From positions 3,782,001 through 3,846,000 of the forward strand of contig NZ_CP010979.1 in NCBI RefSeq assembly GCF_000498395.2: a DNA stretch of 64,000 nucleotides, read 5' to 3'. Position 1 is the stretch's first letter. Every line of letters starts with the position of its first letter. The notes below the pieces were generated by a model. The model did no database searches. It worked only from the letters and a program-made list of their open reading frames with translations, and was not told the DNA's origin. The position numbers and the translations under genes were made by a program. This DNA comes from Pseudomonas putida S13.1.2. GTDB taxonomy: Bacteria > Pseudomonadota > Gammaproteobacteria > Pseudomonadales > Pseudomonadaceae. This document shows, piece after piece, positions 53,225 to 62,206 of this stretch.

Positions 53225-54100
53225 ATGCGCGCTGCCCGCGGGTTACGCCACCTGATCCTGCTGTGCGGGCTACTGCCCGCATTGCTGCTGCAGCCTGTCA
53301 GCGCCAAGGAACGCCTCTTCTGGCTGGTGCGTGACCTGCCGCCGTTCACCATTTTTGCAGGCCCGGAAGAAGGCCAAGGGGTGATCGACCAGTTGCTGCC
53401 TCTGTTGATCGGGCAGATGCCCGAATACGACCACAGCATTGTGCGGGTCAACCGCGCCCGTGGCATCCAGATGCTGCAAGACCGCAACAGCTTCACTTGC
53501 GACCCTACCCTGCTATGGACCCCGGAACGTGCCGAGTATGTGCGTTTTTCCAGGCCATCGCTGGGCGTCCTCAGCGGTGGCCTGGTGCTGCGCAAGGAAA
53601 ACCAGGCGCTGGTGGCACCGTACCTCGATGGCCAGCAGGTCGACCTGCGTGGCCTGCTGAGCAACGATTCGCTGAAGCTGGGGATTGTTGCAGAACGCAG
53701 CTACGGCACCCAGATCGACGCCATCCTGCGCCAGTTGCCCGACAGCATGCTCAGCCGCCACTACGGCAACGAGGCGACCGCCAACCTGCTACAGATGCAA
53801 CAGCTGGGGCGCCTGCGCATGGTCCTCGGCTACTGGCCGGAGGTGCGCTATCTGATCCAGCAGCAAGGGGGGGCACTGGCGGATTACCAGTTTCATCCGG
53901 TGCAGGGGGTAGAGCGCTACCAGTTTCTGCATGTGGGTTGCTCGGACAGCCCTCTGGGGCGCGATGCCATCGCGCATATCGATCAGCTGTTACCTGCACT
54001 GCGCCGGGATGTGTTGCCAGCGTTGTATGCGCGCTGGCTGGACCCGGCGTTGCAGGAAGACTATCTGGAAGACAGCAAGCGCTTTTTCCAAGACCAATAG
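53225..54100 (+). CDS. Periplasmic solute-binding-like protein (TIGR02285 type)
   Basis: A 291-residue exported protein (signal peptide about 1-27, cleaved near VSA-KER) of the type II periplasmic-binding fold, resembling the TIGR02285 group: LFWLVRDLPPFTIFAGPEEG, CDPTLLWTPERAEYVRFS, GIVAERSYGTQID. No transporter genes are adjacent, so it may be a sensor or orphan binding protein. Starts 21 bases after the CoA transferase stop. Confidence 0.87.
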   Translation: MRAARGLRHLILLCGLLPALLLQPVSAKERLFWLVRDLPPFTIFAGPEEGQGVIDQLLPLLIGQMPEYDHSIVRVNRARGIQMLQDRNSFTCDPTLLWTPERAEYVRFSRPSLGVLSGGLVLRKENQALVAPYLDGQQVDLRGLLSNDSLKLGIVAERSYGTQIDAILRQLPDSMLSRHYGNEATANLLQMQQLGRLRMVLGYWPEVRYLIQQQGGALADYQFHPVQGVERYQFLHVGCSDSPLGRDAIAHIDQLLPALRRDVLPALYARWLDPALQEDYLEDSKRFFQDQ

Positions 54101-54110
54101 CTGGTCGATC

Positions 54111-54131
54111 GGCAAGGCCGCTCCTACAGGG
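54111..54131. repeat. REP half-site (type B remnant)
   Basis: Single AAGGCCGCTCCTACAGGG arm without a mate. Confidence 0.5.
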
Positions 54132-54146
54132 AAATGTGCTTAGTCA

Positions 54147-54185
54147 GAAAAAAGAAACCCCGGACGCTGGGGAGGACGCCCGGGG
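54147..54185 (-). terminator. Strong intrinsic terminator with C-rich loop
   Basis: On the minus strand, CCCCGGGCGT and GCGTCCGGGG form a 10-bp stem (two G-U pairs) with loop CCTCCCCA (54158-54185), followed by TTTCTTTTTTC (54157-54147). It lies 94 bases past the DUF3509 stop. On the plus strand it has no U-tract. Confidence 0.82.
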
Positions 54186-54260
54186 CCAAGCGAAAGCCGA
54201 TTGAGGCTTCCCGAGGCAGCCTTGCCAGCGCCGGAGCAAAGCTCTGGCTGGCTACCCTCA
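54147..54260 (-). ncRNA. Candidate small RNA or 3'-UTR-derived RNA
   Basis: Minus-strand stretch between DUF3509 and its terminator with three hairpins: 54224-54252 (gccagc arms, inner gagc/gctc), 54194-54209 (aagcc/ggctt) and the terminator with anti-Shine-Dalgarno CCTCCCC loop and U-rich tail. No coding sequence fits it. It could be processed from the DUF3509 mRNA or have its own promoter. I see no clear promoter boxes. Confidence 0.35.
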
Positions 54261-54278
54261 CACTGTCTGATAAACCAC

Positions 54279-54560
54279 TCAGGCAAAGGTTCCCCTAGGT
54301 TGCTGACGCTGCTGCAGCGCCGCGATCACACAAGGCTGCAAACGCCCTTCGGCGATCTGCAAGTCACGGTGCAGGCCATCTACCAAATCAATCAACAGGC
54401 GTTGTTCCTGCAACTGACGCTCGCTAACCGTGCGCCGCAGGGTAATGCCGGCAACGGGGTCGTGAACGGTCAATTGGCGATTACCGCTGGCATCAGCGAT
54501 GCCGAGCTGGGCCTGATAGGGAGTCAGGGCGTCGTTGAGCAGTTTGCAGATTCTTTCCAT
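54279..54560 (-). CDS. DUF3509-type small protein
   Basis: A 93-residue protein from ATG 54560 (MERICKLLNDALTPYQAQL). Layout resembles DUF3509 proteins restricted to pseudomonads: two beta segments (RQLTVHDPVAGITLRRTV) then helices (LLIDLVDGLHRDLQIAEGRL). Function unknown. An upstream extension is possible but the ribosome binding site is weak everywhere. Confidence 0.72.
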   Translation of the reverse strand: MERICKLLNDALTPYQAQLGIADASGNRQLTVHDPVAGITLRRTVSERQLQEQRLLIDLVDGLHRDLQIAEGRLQPCVIAALQQRQQPRGTFA

Positions 54561-54638
54561 CCGGTTCACTCGCTGCGTGGTGGGATATAAAGGAACTGAC
54601 CAACAGGCGCAGCGCAAAGTTCGTTATCCGCGGCTGTT

Positions 54639-55058
54639 TCAGTGAGCATGCGGGGCAGACGTGACAGTTTGAATACGCGGCCACGGGCGCACGTGCAACA
54701 CTTGCAAGGCACGCTGCAGGCGCGTGGACGAAAGCGGCCAGGGGAGTTCGGCGAGCACCCAGAGGCCCCGCTTTCTTGCCTCCTGGGCAAGGTCCTGGTG
54801 CTTGGGTGTGGGTTGGCCAACGAACAGCAACGCACGTGATCGATGCTGCCGAGCGAGCAAAGAAAGGCCAGCCCGGGTTGGCATGGCATGGTCGAGAATC
54901 AGCAGGTCGGGGCAACGTTCAGCGGTCAGGCAGGCGTCCAGGTCGGTAGCGTTCGCGCTGATGCGCACGTTGAACATACCTTGGGCGTTGAGGGCCTGGT
55001 GCAGGAGGATCTGGTGGGATGGGCGGGCCTGGTGGATCAACACGTAGGGCTGGTGCAT
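54639..55058 (-). CDS. Degenerate receiver-domain protein
   Basis: A 139-residue stand-alone CheY-like fold. The phospho-acceptor position D56 (LLILDHAMPTRAGLSLL) is kept, but the acidic pair after beta-1 is replaced (YVLIHQARPSH) and the switch Lys is missing (ELPWPLS where KPF is usual). Phosphorylation by the normal mechanism is therefore doubtful. The C-terminal 20 residues are basic and Pro-rich (HVRPWPRIQTVTSAPHAH). No kinase gene is adjacent. Confidence 0.8.
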   Translation of the reverse strand: MHQPYVLIHQARPSHQILLHQALNAQGMFNVRISANATDLDACLTAERCPDLLILDHAMPTRAGLSLLARQHRSRALLFVGQPTPKHQDLAQEARKRGLWVLAELPWPLSSTRLQRALQVLHVRPWPRIQTVTSAPHAH

Positions 55059-55189
55059 ATGCCGCTCCTGGTGGGAGGACCGGCTAATTTAGGTTAGGCG
55101 TTCGGCGGGCCGAATAGGACTTTTCTGAGGGCCCCGTGGGAAAAGGCTGAGATTTTGGGGCTGCTCGGCAGCCCCAGAACGCAACGCAG

Positions 55190-56599
55190 TTACAGCGGCT
55201 TGCCGCGGTTACCGTGCTGGCTGACAAAGCCTTGCACTGCTTTCAGGTCATTTGCCAGTACCGTGCAACGCTCTTCACGGCTGAACAGGTCGCTGAGGTG
55301 TGCCGGCAGTTCCAGCGCCTTGCCTACACCCGCCTTCTCCACCGCTTCCGGGAACTTGACCGGGTGTGCGGTACCCAGCACCACCATCGGCGTGTCCAGG
55401 CTACGGCGGCACTCGCGTGCAGCCTTGACGCCGATCGCGGTGTGCGGGTCGAGCACTTCACCGGTGGCGGCGAAGACTTCGGCAATGGTCTCGCAGGTTT
55501 GCTCGTCACTTACCGCTAGCGAGTCGAACAGCTTGCGTGCTTCGGTCCAGCGGCCTTGCTCGACGCTGAAGCCGCCACCTTGCTTGAAGTTGGCCATCAG
55601 CTCGGCAATGGCGGCGCCGTTGCGCCCATGCAGGTCGAACAGCAGGCGCTCGAAGTTGGACGAGACCATGATGTCCATCGACGGCGACAGGGTCGCGTGC
55701 AGGGTGTCCTTGACGTACTGGTTGCCGCTCATGAAGCGGTGCAGGATGTCGTTGCGGTTGGTGGCGACGACCAGCTGGCTGACCGGCAGGCCCATGTTGC
55801 GCGCCAGGTAGCCGGCGAAGATGTCACCGAAGTTGCCGGTGGGCACCGAGAACGCCACCGAGCGCGCCGGGCCGCCCAGCTGCAGGGCTGCGTGGAAGTA
55901 GTAGACGATCTGGGCCATGATGCGTGCCCAGTTGATCGAGTTGACTGCCACCAGACGGGTGCCCTTGAGGAACGACTGGTCGGCGAAGCTGGCCTTGACC
56001 ATTTCCTGGCAGTCGTCGAAGTTGCCTTCGATAGCGATGTTGTGGATGTTGTCGCCGAAGATGGTGGTCATCTGCCGGCGTTGCACTTCCGACACGCGCT
56101 GGTGCGGGTGCAGGATGAAGATGTCGACGTTGTCGCAACGGCGGCAGCCTTCAATGGCGGCGGAACCGGTGTCACCGCTGGTGGCACCGATGATCACCAC
56201 GCGCTCGTTGCGCTTGGCCAGCACGTGGTCCAGCAAGCGGCCGAGCAGTTGCAGGGCGAAGTCCTTGAACGCCAGGGTCGGGCCGTGGAACAGCTCCAGC
56301 ACCCACTCGTTGCTGTTCAGCTGGCGCAGCGGGGCGACCGCAGCGTGGGCGAACTCGCCGTAGGTTTCTTCGAGGATCTTCTTGAAGTCGGCGTCGGCGA
56401 TGCTGCCTTCAACGAACGGGCGCATCACGCGGAAGGCCAGCTCGTGGTATGGCAGGCCAGCCCAGGAAGCGATTTCTTCCTGGGTGAAGCGTGGCAGGTT
56501 TTCCGGCACGTACAGGCCGCCGTCACTGGCCAGGCCAGCCAGCAGCACGTCTTCGAAATTCAGGGCCGGTGCCTGGCCGCGGGTACTGATATAGCGCAT
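55190..56599 (-). CDS. thrC: Threonine synthase
   Basis: PLP enzyme converting O-phosphohomoserine to threonine, 469 residues from ATG 56599 (MRYISTRGQAPALNFEDVLL). HGPTLAFKDFALQLLG contains the PLP-binding Lys, with GATSGDTGSAAIEG and SVPTGNFGDIFAGY for phosphate binding. GAAGG precedes the start. Lies 61 bases after hom, the usual pair in pseudomonads. Confidence 0.97.
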   Translation of the reverse strand: MRYISTRGQAPALNFEDVLLAGLASDGGLYVPENLPRFTQEEIASWAGLPYHELAFRVMRPFVEGSIADADFKKILEETYGEFAHAAVAPLRQLNSNEWVLELFHGPTLAFKDFALQLLGRLLDHVLAKRNERVVIIGATSGDTGSAAIEGCRRCDNVDIFILHPHQRVSEVQRRQMTTIFGDNIHNIAIEGNFDDCQEMVKASFADQSFLKGTRLVAVNSINWARIMAQIVYYFHAALQLGGPARSVAFSVPTGNFGDIFAGYLARNMGLPVSQLVVATNRNDILHRFMSGNQYVKDTLHATLSPSMDIMVSSNFERLLFDLHGRNGAAIAELMANFKQGGGFSVEQGRWTEARKLFDSLAVSDEQTCETIAEVFAATGEVLDPHTAIGVKAARECRRSLDTPMVVLGTAHPVKFPEAVEKAGVGKALELPAHLSDLFSREERCTVLANDLKAVQGFVSQHGNRGKPL

Positions 56600-56660
56600 G
56601 GGTGCAAACCTTCGATGCTGGGGCCGGGGCCGCACTGGCGGCCCGACGGCAATAATTTTG

Positions 56661-57965
56661 TCAGTTGAGCTGTTCGACGCGGATGCGCACGACCTTGCCA
56701 ATCACGTCCTGCAGGGCTTCCAGGGCGACGATGGCGTCGTTGATGCTCTGTTCGACCACACCATGGGTCAGGAGGATCATCGGCACCAGGCCGTCCTGCT
56801 CCTCGGCTTCCTTCTGCATGATCGACTCGATGTTGATGCCCCGCTCCGACAGGATGCTGGCCACCTGGGCCAGTACGCCCGGGTGATCCTTGGCCTGGAT
56901 GCGCAGGTAATAGGCGCTTTCGCAGGCTTCGATCGGCAGGATCGGGTGGGCCGACAGCGAGTCTGGCTGGAAGGCCAGGTGCGGTACGCGGTTTTCCGGG
57001 TCGGACGTCATGGCACGGACCACGTCGACCAGGTCGCCGACCACCGACGAAGCGGTAGGCTCCATGCCGGCGCCAGCACCGTAGTACAGGGTGGAACCGG
57101 CAGCGTCACCGTTGACCATCACGGCGTTCATCACACCGTTGACGTTGGCGATCAGGCGGTCGGCCGGGATCAGCGTCGGGTGCACGCGCAGCTCGATGCC
57201 TTCGGCGGTGCGACGCGCCACGCCCAGGTGCTTGATGCGGTAGCCCAGGGCCTCGGCATAGTTCACGTCAGCAGTGGTCAGCTGGGTGATGCCTTCGGTG
57301 TAGGCCTTGTCGAACTGCAGCGGAATGCCGAAAGCGATGGACGCCAGGATGGTCAGCTTGTGCGCGGCGTCGATGCCTTCGACGTCGAAGGTCGGGTCGG
57401 CTTCGGCGTAACCCAGCGCCTGGGCTTCGGCCAGCACGTCCGGGAAGGCACGGCCCTTCTCACGCATTTCGGTGAGGATGAAGTTGCCGGTGCCGTTGAT
57501 GATGCCGGCCAGCCAGTTGATGCGGTTGGCCGAGAGGCCTTCGCGGATGGCCTTGATCACCGGGATGCCACCGGCCACGGCCGCTTCGAAGGCGACGATC
57601 ACACCCTTCTCGCGGGCCTTGGCAAAGATTTCGTTACCATGCACGGCAATCAGCGCCTTGTTGGCAGTGACCACATGCTTGCCGTTTTCGATGGCCTTGA
57701 GCACCAGGTCGCGGGCGATGGTGTAGCCACCGATCAGCTCGACGACAATATCGATCTCCGGGTTGCTCGCAACTTCGAACACGTCAGCGGTAATGGGGGT
57801 ACCGGTAATCTGGCAGTTCGGGTTCTGCGAGCGCATGGCGATCTGTGCCACTTCAATACCGCGCCCGGCACGGCGGGCAATCTCCTCGGCGTTGCGCTGA
57901 AGTACATTGAAGGTTCCGCCACCGACGGTCCCCAACCCACAGATGCCTACTTTGACCGGTTTCAC
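56661..57965 (-). CDS. hom: Homoserine dehydrogenase
   Basis: Reduces aspartate semialdehyde to homoserine in the threonine and methionine branch. From GTG 57965 (GGGGAG six bases upstream) it has 434 residues, and no ATG matches the family start. NAD(P)-binding GICGLGTVGGG (about 8-18), catalytic region GTGNFILTEM and AEADPTFDVEGIDAAHKL, and a C-terminal ACT domain (YYLRIQAKDHPGVLAQVASI) that gives threonine feedback control. Confidence 0.97.
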   Translation of the reverse strand: MKPVKVGICGLGTVGGGTFNVLQRNAEEIARRAGRGIEVAQIAMRSQNPNCQITGTPITADVFEVASNPEIDIVVELIGGYTIARDLVLKAIENGKHVVTANKALIAVHGNEIFAKAREKGVIVAFEAAVAGGIPVIKAIREGLSANRINWLAGIINGTGNFILTEMREKGRAFPDVLAEAQALGYAEADPTFDVEGIDAAHKLTILASIAFGIPLQFDKAYTEGITQLTTADVNYAEALGYRIKHLGVARRTAEGIELRVHPTLIPADRLIANVNGVMNAVMVNGDAAGSTLYYGAGAGMEPTASSVVGDLVDVVRAMTSDPENRVPHLAFQPDSLSAHPILPIEACESAYYLRIQAKDHPGVLAQVASILSERGINIESIMQKEAEEQDGLVPMILLTHGVVEQSINDAIVALEALQDVIGKVVRIRVEQLN

Positions 57966-58048
57966 TGTGAACTCCCCATTGAACGGCCGACACTTTCGCC
58001 GACCGTGAAACATGCCGTCACCCCATGACGACGGCGTACTGAATTGGA

Positions 58049-58792
58049 TTACTTGGCAAGTGCCAGCTTGGCGACCTGCGGTGCCGGCTGGTAGCCCGGA
58101 ATGACCTGGCCGCTTTCGAGGACGATAGCCGGGGTACCATTGACGCCGATCGACTGGCCCAGCTGGAACTGCTTGCCGACCGGGTTGGCGCACTTGGCAG
58201 CCTTGATCTCTTCACCTTCGACCATCTTGTCCATCGCCCCGCGGCGGTCGCTGGAGCACCAGACCGCCTGCAGCTGCTGGTCACCCGGCGAGCCGAGCCC
58301 CTGGCGCGGGAAGGCGACATAGCGCACTTCGATACCGCGACGGTTCAGCTCGGGCACTTCGGCGTGCAGCTTGTGGCAATACGGGCAGGTGGTGTCGGTG
58401 AACACGGTGATGTGCGACTTGGTCTCGCCCTTGGCAGGATAAACCACCATCTCGGCGGCTGGAATGCCGTTGATGAGTTTGGCGACACCTTGGCGTTCGG
58501 TCTTCTCGGTGAGGTTGACCGGCTTGCCGTCCTGGATCTGGAACAGGTAGCCCTGCATCACGAACTGGCCGTCGGCACTGGCGTACAACACGCGGCCGCC
58601 CTGCAGCTTGACTTCGTACAGGCCGTTTAGCGGGCTGCTGGCCACACTTTCTACCGGTACTTCCAGCTCGAGGTTTTGCAACGATTTACGGATGGCCTGC
58701 TCGGCCCCGGCATTGCCATCGGTTGCCGCAGCAACGGCAAAGGTACTGGCCAGCGCCAACGCGGCGGCGGCGAAAAACTGGGTCACGCGCAT
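58049..58792 (-). CDS. dsbC: Thiol:disulfide interchange protein DsbC
   Basis: Periplasmic disulfide isomerase, 247 residues with signal peptide about 1-21 (cleaved after AVA). N-terminal dimerisation domain, then thioredoxin fold with active-site CPYC (TDTTCPYCHKLH) and the cis-Pro loop GVNGTPAIV. AGGAG precedes ATG 58792. Lies 83 bases upstream of hom. Confidence 0.95.
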   Translation of the reverse strand: MRVTQFFAAAALALASTFAVAAATDGNAGAEQAIRKSLQNLELEVPVESVASSPLNGLYEVKLQGGRVLYASADGQFVMQGYLFQIQDGKPVNLTEKTERQGVAKLINGIPAAEMVVYPAKGETKSHITVFTDTTCPYCHKLHAEVPELNRRGIEVRYVAFPRQGLGSPGDQQLQAVWCSSDRRGAMDKMVEGEEIKAAKCANPVGKQFQLGQSIGVNGTPAIVLESGQVIPGYQPAPQVAKLALAK

Positions 58793-58945
58793 GGGAACTC
58801 CTGAAGGCGGACAGGGGCCGGAGGGCGCCACCTGCGGAAAATACGCGGTGGCCGTGCGGCCCTTGGTGCAAACCGCCCAAGCCTACCACATCACACCACC
58901 GGTGAAGGGGCTTGCGAGGACCAGTCGGCGGAACATGAAAAACAT

Positions 58946-59842
58946 TCATCCACGCGGGTGGTGCTGCGCGTGCAACTGCTGCAAGCGGGCTTTGGCAACG
59001 TGGGTGTAGATCTGGGTAGTCGACAGGTCGCTGTGGCCGAGCAGCATCTGCACCACGCGCAGGTCAGCACCATGGTTGAGCAAGTGGGTGGCGAACGCAT
59101 GGCGCAACGTGTGCGGCGACAGCGGTTTGTCGATACCTGCCACCCGGGCATGGTGCTTGATGCGGTGCCAGAAGGTCTGGCGGGTCATCTGTTCGCCGCG
59201 CTGGCTGGGGAACAGCACGTCGCTGGGGCGGCCATTGAGCAACTCGGCGCGGCCATCGCGCTGGTAGCGCTCCAGCCACACGACCGCTTCTTCGCCCATG
59301 GGCACCAGGCGCTCCTTGCTGCCCTTGCCCATCACCCGCAGCACACCTTGGCGCAGGTTGACCTGGTCGAGGGTCAGGCTGACCAGTTCGGTGACGCGCA
59401 GTCCGCAGGCATAGAGCACTTCGAGCATGGCCCGGTCACGCTGGCCGATGGCTTCGCCCAGGTCCGGGGCCTGCAACAGGGCTTCCACGTCGGCTTCGGA
59501 CAACGACTTGGGCAGCGGCTTGCCCAGTTGCGGCATGTCGACCTGCAGGGTCGGGTCAATCGCTACCAGCTTTTCCCGCAGCAGGTAGCGGAAGAAACCG
59601 CGCAGGCCAGACAGGAAGCGCGCGGTGGAGCGCGGCTTGTAACCCTGGTCGAGGCGCCAGGCCAGGTGGTCGAGGATCAGGTCACGGCCGGCATCGGGCA
59701 GGGAAACCGAATGCTCCTGCAGCCACCCGTTAAACAGTGCCAGATCGCTGCGATAGGACACGCGGGTGTTGTCGGACAGGCCTTTTTCAAGCCACAGGGC
59801 GTCGAGAAACTGGTCGATCAGGGGGTGGTCTAGGGCGGGCAT
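58946..59842 (-). CDS. xerD: Tyrosine recombinase XerD
   Basis: Chromosome-dimer resolution at dif together with XerC and FtsK. At 298 residues it has an N-terminal SAM-like core-binding domain (LSDNTRVSYRSDLALFNGWL) and catalytic domain with the Arg in ACGLRVTELVSL, H-x-x-R in LSPHTLRHAFATHLLNHG, and GHSDLSTTQIYTHV carrying the nucleophile Tyr. Sits next to dsbC-hom-thrC as in other pseudomonads, so it is the housekeeping enzyme. Confidence 0.97.
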   Translation of the reverse strand: MPALDHPLIDQFLDALWLEKGLSDNTRVSYRSDLALFNGWLQEHSVSLPDAGRDLILDHLAWRLDQGYKPRSTARFLSGLRGFFRYLLREKLVAIDPTLQVDMPQLGKPLPKSLSEADVEALLQAPDLGEAIGQRDRAMLEVLYACGLRVTELVSLTLDQVNLRQGVLRVMGKGSKERLVPMGEEAVVWLERYQRDGRAELLNGRPSDVLFPSQRGEQMTRQTFWHRIKHHARVAGIDKPLSPHTLRHAFATHLLNHGADLRVVQMLLGHSDLSTTQIYTHVAKARLQQLHAQHHPRG

Positions 59843-59898
59843 TCGGGACTGCTGGGTGTTGGACGTTGGCTTAGTGTTTCACAGCAGCTGACAGGTTG

Positions 59899-60007
59899 TC
59901 TGTACTGGCCTCTTCGCGGCTAAAGCCGCTCCCACAGGGCTCCCCACAGGATCAGGAATTGTTTACCCCTGTGGGAGCGGCTTTAGCCGCGAAAGGGCCG
60001 CCACAGG
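59899..60007. repeat. REP pair (gcggc/gccgc core)
   Basis: Inverted pair with core GAGCGGCTTTAGCCGCGAAA and complement, between the thioesterase gene and xerD. Confidence 0.88.
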
Positions 60008-60013
60008 AAAAGC

Positions 60014-60421
60014 TCAGGCCTGGGGCAAAACGGGCACCGGGCGCTTGTCCTCGTCGATGGCGACAAAGCTGAACACCCCGTGGATCGCCCGCTCACGGCC
60101 GTCCAGGTACATGTTCTCGACAAACACGTCCACCTGCACCTGCAGGCTGGTATTGCCGACCTTGATCACCGAGCCCACCAACTCGACGATCGAGCCCGCC
60201 GGGATCGGGTGCTTGAAGTCGATGCGGTCAGTGGACACGGTCACCAGCGGCAGGCGACAGAAGCGCGTGGCGGCAATGAACGACACTTCGTCCATCCAGG
60301 CCAGGGCGGTGCCGCCGAACAGGGTGTTGTGGTGGTTGGTGGTGTTGGGGAACACCGCCTTGGTCACGCGGGTCACCGACAACTCGGTGCGGCGCTGGAT
60401 TTCCTGGTCTCGGGTAGTCAT
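60014..60421 (-). CDS. Acyl-CoA thioesterase (hotdog fold, YciA-like)
   Basis: Hydrolyses acyl-CoAs, 135 residues from ATG 60421 (MTTRDQEIQRR). Single hotdog domain with NHHNTLFGGTALAWMDEVSF, where the Asn and Asp/Glu positions are catalytic in this family, and FKHPIPAGSIVELVGSV. GTG 60430 is another possible start three codons upstream. Confidence 0.9.
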   Translation of the reverse strand: MTTRDQEIQRRTELSVTRVTKAVFPNTTNHHNTLFGGTALAWMDEVSFIAATRFCRLPLVTVSTDRIDFKHPIPAGSIVELVGSVIKVGNTSLQVQVDVFVENMYLDGRERAIHGVFSFVAIDEDKRPVPVLPQA

Positions 60422-60451
60422 GGCAATCACATCTTCGGGGGTTCAAAACGC

Positions 60452-60479
60452 AAAAAAGCAGCCCGAAGGCTGCTTTTTT
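60452..60479. terminator. Bidirectional intrinsic terminator after rplS
   Basis: aaaaaagcagcccgaaggct followed by gctttttt: GCAGCC/GGCTGC stem with A-run before and T-run after. Serves rplS on the minus strand. Confidence 0.92.
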
Positions 60480-60515
60480 CTCGCTAGGCGGCCTTGGCCA
60501 CCGGGCAAACTGTAC

Positions 60516-60866
60516 TCAGGACAGTTTTTCCTTGATGCGAGCGGCTTTGCCGGACAGGTCGCGCAGGTAGTACAGCTTGGCTTTACGCACGTCACCACGA
60601 CGTTTCACGGCCAGGCTGTCGATTTGCGGGCTGTAGGTCTGGAAGGTACGCTCTACGCCAACGCCGCTGGAGATCTTGCGCACGGTGAAGGCGCTGTTCA
60701 GACCGCGGTTACGCTTGGCGATAACAACGCCTTCGAACGCCTGCAGACGGGAACGCTCACCTTCCTTCACTTTAACCTGGACAACAACGGTGTCGCCTGG
60801 TGCGAAGGTCGGGATTTCCTTGCTCATCTGCTCGGCTTCGAGCTGCTGGATGATCTTGTTGGTCAT
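60516..60866 (-). CDS. rplS: Ribosomal protein L19
   Basis: Large-subunit protein at the subunit interface, 116 residues (MTNKIIQQLEAEQMSKEIP, GERSRLQAFEGVVIAKRNRG, KAKLYYLRDLSGKAARIKEK). Last gene of rpsP-rimM-trmD-rplS. Confidence 0.98.
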   Translation of the reverse strand: MTNKIIQQLEAEQMSKEIPTFAPGDTVVVQVKVKEGERSRLQAFEGVVIAKRNRGLNSAFTVRKISSGVGVERTFQTYSPQIDSLAVKRRGDVRKAKLYYLRDLSGKAARIKEKLS

Positions 60867-60908
60867 GCTGTGCTCCTAAGATGGATACGCGATCCACCAT
60901 CGATACGT

Positions 60909-61661
60909 TTAACTATCGTCCCGCTCGCGGAGGTATTCCTCGAGCAGCTTCTTCTCTTCTCCAGAAAGCGAGCGACTTTCCAGAAGATCGGCGCGTCGTT
61001 CGAAGGTCCTACCAAGGGACTGCTTCATCCTCCAACGCCGGATATGTGCATGGTTGCCACTTAGCAACACGTCGGGAACACGCTGATCCGCATACACCTC
61101 AGGTCGGGTGTAGTGCGGGCAATCCAGCAGACCGTCGGTGAAGGAATCTTCTTCCGCCGAGTCCACATGCCCTAAAGCTCCGGGCAGCAGCCGTGTAACC
61201 GCATCGATCAGTACCATGGCCGGCAGCTCGCCACCGGAAAGCACATAGTCGCCAATCGACCACTCCTCATCGACATGAGCCTCGATAAAGCGCTCGTCGA
61301 TGCCTTCATAACGACCGGCGATCAGGATCAACGATTCCTGTTCGGCCAGGCCTTTGACCGCCTGCTGAGTCAGCTTGCGGCCTTGTGGCGAGAGGTAGAT
61401 CACCTTCGCCGCAGCTCCAGTCGCTTGCCTGGCGCTAACCAGGGCGTCTTCCAGAGGCTTGATTTTCATCACCATGCCCGGACCACCGCCAAACGGCCGA
61501 TCATCTACCGTGTGGTGACGATCTGTGGTGTAGTCCCGCGGGTTCCAGCAAGTCACCTGAAGCAACCCCTGTTTCACCGCGCGGCTGGTAATGCCGTACT
61601 CCGTGATGGCCGAGAACATCTCGGGGAACAACGTGATGACGTCTACGCGAAGGTTACCCAT
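60909..61661 (-). CDS. trmD: tRNA (guanine37-N1)-methyltransferase
   Basis: SPOUT-class SAM enzyme making m1G37, which prevents frameshifting. 250 residues. VDVITLFPEMFSAITEYG at the start, FGGGPGMVMK, the knot region LIAGRYEGIDERF and IGDYVLSGGELPAM. Starts 3 bases after rimM. Confidence 0.98.
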   Translation of the reverse strand: MGNLRVDVITLFPEMFSAITEYGITSRAVKQGLLQVTCWNPRDYTTDRHHTVDDRPFGGGPGMVMKIKPLEDALVSARQATGAAAKVIYLSPQGRKLTQQAVKGLAEQESLILIAGRYEGIDERFIEAHVDEEWSIGDYVLSGGELPAMVLIDAVTRLLPGALGHVDSAEEDSFTDGLLDCPHYTRPEVYADQRVPDVLLSGNHAHIRRWRMKQSLGRTFERRADLLESRSLSGEEKKLLEEYLRERDDS

Positions 61662-61664
61662 CGT

Positions 61665-62201
61665 TTAGAAGTCCGCGTCCCATTCAACCCGCATCACGCC
61701 TGCTTCCAGGTCGACGTCGAGCACGCATTGCGCCGTGTAGGGCAACAGACGCTCGCGATCATCCAGGCTGCCTGCGCAGGGCTTGACCACCATTACATCG
61801 TTCGCACCGGTCTCCAACAGGTGATCGACCTTGCCGAACAGCTGTTCGTCCTGGTTGATGACCTTCAGACCTACCAACTGGTACCAGTAGTACTCGTCGG
61901 CAGCCAGGTTGGGCAAAAGGCTCCGCGCAATGCAGATTTCGTAACCGCTCAGAAGACGGGCTTCATCACGATCATCGAGGCCTTTCAGTTTCACGACCAG
62001 GCCCTTTTGGGAGCCACGACCGCTGACCAGCTCGACCTGCTTTACCTTGCCTTCGTGCCGAAGCGTCCAGCCGGGATAATCCAACAGGTTTTCAATCGGA
62101 TCGGTAAAGGAATACACCTTCACCTCGCCGCGAACGCCGTGAACCGAAAAAATCTTGCCAACGACGATGAGGTCGTCAGCCTTTTCTGGCGTCGCGTTCA
62201 T
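61665..62201 (-). CDS. rimM: Ribosome maturation factor RimM
   Basis: Assists 30S head assembly by binding S19, 178 residues. Two domains joined as usual: VVGKIFSVHGVRGEVKVYSF then the PRC-barrel part (YYWYQLVGLKVINQDEQLFG). Starts 5 bases after rpsP. Confidence 0.97.
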   Translation of the reverse strand: MNATPEKADDLIVVGKIFSVHGVRGEVKVYSFTDPIENLLDYPGWTLRHEGKVKQVELVSGRGSQKGLVVKLKGLDDRDEARLLSGYEICIARSLLPNLAADEYYWYQLVGLKVINQDEQLFGKVDHLLETGANDVMVVKPCAGSLDDRERLLPYTAQCVLDVDLEAGVMRVEWDADF

Positions 62202-62206
62202 ACTGT

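Noticed and set aside
58946..59842. Tyrosine recombinase as a sign of a mobile element
   Set aside because: Sequence and neighbours (dsbC, hom, thrC) identify housekeeping XerD. No attachment repeats or cargo are present.
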